From NCBI GenBank assembly GCA_947497495.1, contig CANMGT010000003.1, forward strand, positions 62,001 to 126,000: a DNA stretch of 64,000 nucleotides, written 5' to 3'. The notes beneath the pieces were generated by a model. That model had not been told where the DNA came from. It was given only the letters and a program-made list of their open reading frames with translations, and ran no database searches. Below, piece by piece: positions 63,238 through 64,000 of this stretch. Within the stretch, counting starts at the first letter, position 1. Each line of letters begins with the position of its first letter. The DNA comes from an uncultured Lentibacter sp. Lineage in GTDB: Bacteria > Pseudomonadota > Alphaproteobacteria > Rhodobacterales > Rhodobacteraceae. A program made the position numbers and the translations under genes.

Positions 63238-63896
63238 GCTTGAAGGCGCTCTCAGATGCACTGTCACAGGGGCTTCCCGCGGGTATCGGCTTTGCGATAG
63301 AAGATCCGAGAGTTTCTGAAGAAGGGTTGCATTCCCTCGAGTTGGCATCCGTAGAGCGGGCAGTTCCCAAGCGCAGGCGTGAGTTTGCAGCCGGTCGCCG
63401 TGCTGCGCGTGCTGCATTTGCAAGAGTAGGGCTTCCCGAACGTCCAATTCCTGCTGGCCAGGACAGAGCTCCGGTCTGGCCTGAAGGCACAATCGGAAGC
63501 ATCAGTCATTGCGATGACGCTTGCGTGGCAATATGCGCAAAAAACATTTTTTATCAATCCCTTGGTATAGATGTCGAAGCCAAGACAGAACTGGCAGCAG
63601 AACTTGTCGATGAAATTTGCACGTCACACGAACTTGAGGCCCTAAAGGCAGGAACGATGCCCGTTTTGTGCGCTGCAAAGCGGCTGTTTTCTGCAAAGGA
63701 GGCTGCGTTTAAGGCGCAGTTTGCAGTGACGGGAAAAATGCTTGGGTTTCGAGAGTTGTCCGTTAAGTTTGTCAACAACACCGAATTTATTGCGTACTTT
63801 GTAAACCCGCGGAGCGCGTTTGAGAAAACGTTTGAAGCGAAAGGTCGGTCTTGGACAACTGACGTTCACTTTATGCACATCATGATAATAGCTTAA
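63234..63896 (+). CDS. 4'-phosphopantetheinyl transferase (EntD/Sfp type)
   Basis: A 220-residue PPTase that would activate the carrier domains of the PKS and NRPS. The motifs are SISHCDDACVAI, GIDVEAKTELA (magnesium-binding Asp and Glu) and FSAKEAAFKAQF, with RREFAAGRRAARAAF upstream, as in the EntD branch. The start is a GTG at 63234 overlapping the NRPS stop (GTGA), so it is the last coupled gene of the operon. The A+T-rich region after its stop (63897-64000) holds no terminator or gene that can be supported before the window ends. Confidence 0.94.
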   Translation: MSLKALSDALSQGLPAGIGFAIEDPRVSEEGLHSLELASVERAVPKRRREFAAGRRAARAAFARVGLPERPIPAGQDRAPVWPEGTIGSISHCDDACVAICAKNIFYQSLGIDVEAKTELAAELVDEICTSHELEALKAGTMPVLCAAKRLFSAKEAAFKAQFAVTGKMLGFRELSVKFVNNTEFIAYFVNPRSAFEKTFEAKGRSWTTDVHFMHIMIIA

Positions 63897-64000
63897 CTTT
63901 TTTCAGAAAACCAAGGGCCTTGTCCGCAAGAGTGAGGTTGCGAGAGTGGAAACACTGAGTTTCATCTTGATGTGTATAAATATTGGTAAAATTAAGGCAG

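Noticed and set aside
58660..63896. Siderophore (N-hydroxy-N-formyl) biosynthesis as the product of the formyltransferase and monooxygenase domains
   Set aside because: The domain pair makes this thinkable, but no ornithine/lysine hydroxylase, TonB receptor or iron operator lies in the cluster, and the A-domain substrate was not determined.

Overview
The window looks like a chromosomal segment of a marine alphaproteobacterium of the Roseobacter group (Rhodobacterales). The basis is protein resemblance and gene order: a phoH/ybeY/corC/lnt group, aroA-cmk-rpsA-ihfB-lapA-trpF-trpB, an iron-sulfur cryptochrome paired with a tiny zinc-ribbon protein, a SoeABC-type molybdoenzyme, and a GC-rich genome with low-GC intergenic spaces. 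No IS element, CRISPR array, rRNA or plasmid functions were recognised.

Layout. 1-4.7 kb: lnt, corC, ybeY and phoH on the minus strand, interrupted by a plus-strand pair (His-rich secreted protein plus PKHD iron dioxygenase). 4.8-10.1 kb: a lipoprotein and an OmpA-domain protein sharing a duplicated module, FeS cryptochrome with DUF2256, miaB, and a glycosyltransferase-like gene. 10.2-18.6 kb: housekeeping plus-strand block (aroA, cmk, aldo/keto reductase, rpsA, ihfB, lapA, trpF, trpB). 18.6-26.1 kb: membrane LuxR-type regulator, small exported proteins, DUF2237/serine hydrolase, DUF2332/pth, an ArsR-SRPBCC-membrane operon with a strong palindromic operator, rplY and a sulfotransferase-like gene. 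26.2-31.5 kb: lldD, an H-NOX/hybrid kinase pair, trpA, ychF. 31.5-38.2 kb: an amber-interrupted lipoprotein gene, an orphan HTH gene, tRNA-Ser(GCU), and a soeA-hydrolase-soeB-soeC operon.

38.2-51.1 kb is an exopolysaccharide locus: a 1-kb gene-free stretch, ExoY-type priming transferase, Wzy-like polymerase, Wzx flippase, several glycosyltransferases, a hexapeptide acyltransferase and a large exported protein with RTX-like repeats.

51.2-63.9 kb is the most unusual part. It is a compact biosynthetic cluster of four tightly coupled genes: a type I PKS with order KS-AT-KR-DH-ACP-TE, a family 2 glycosyltransferase, a formyltransferase/half-condensation/adenylation/carrier protein whose adenylation domain is split by a luciferase-like monooxygenase, and a Sfp/EntD-type phosphopantetheinyl transferase. 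Read together, the genes could form a minimal line that loads and N-formylates (and perhaps oxidises) an amino acid, extends it on the PKS, reduces and dehydrates it, releases it by thioesterase and glycosylates it. The product is not known from sequence.

Other notable items are a two-copy double-hairpin repeat placed just after stop codons (3.5 and 26.2 kb), a 24-bp near-perfect operator at the arsR start, and LldR-like half-sites upstream of lldD.
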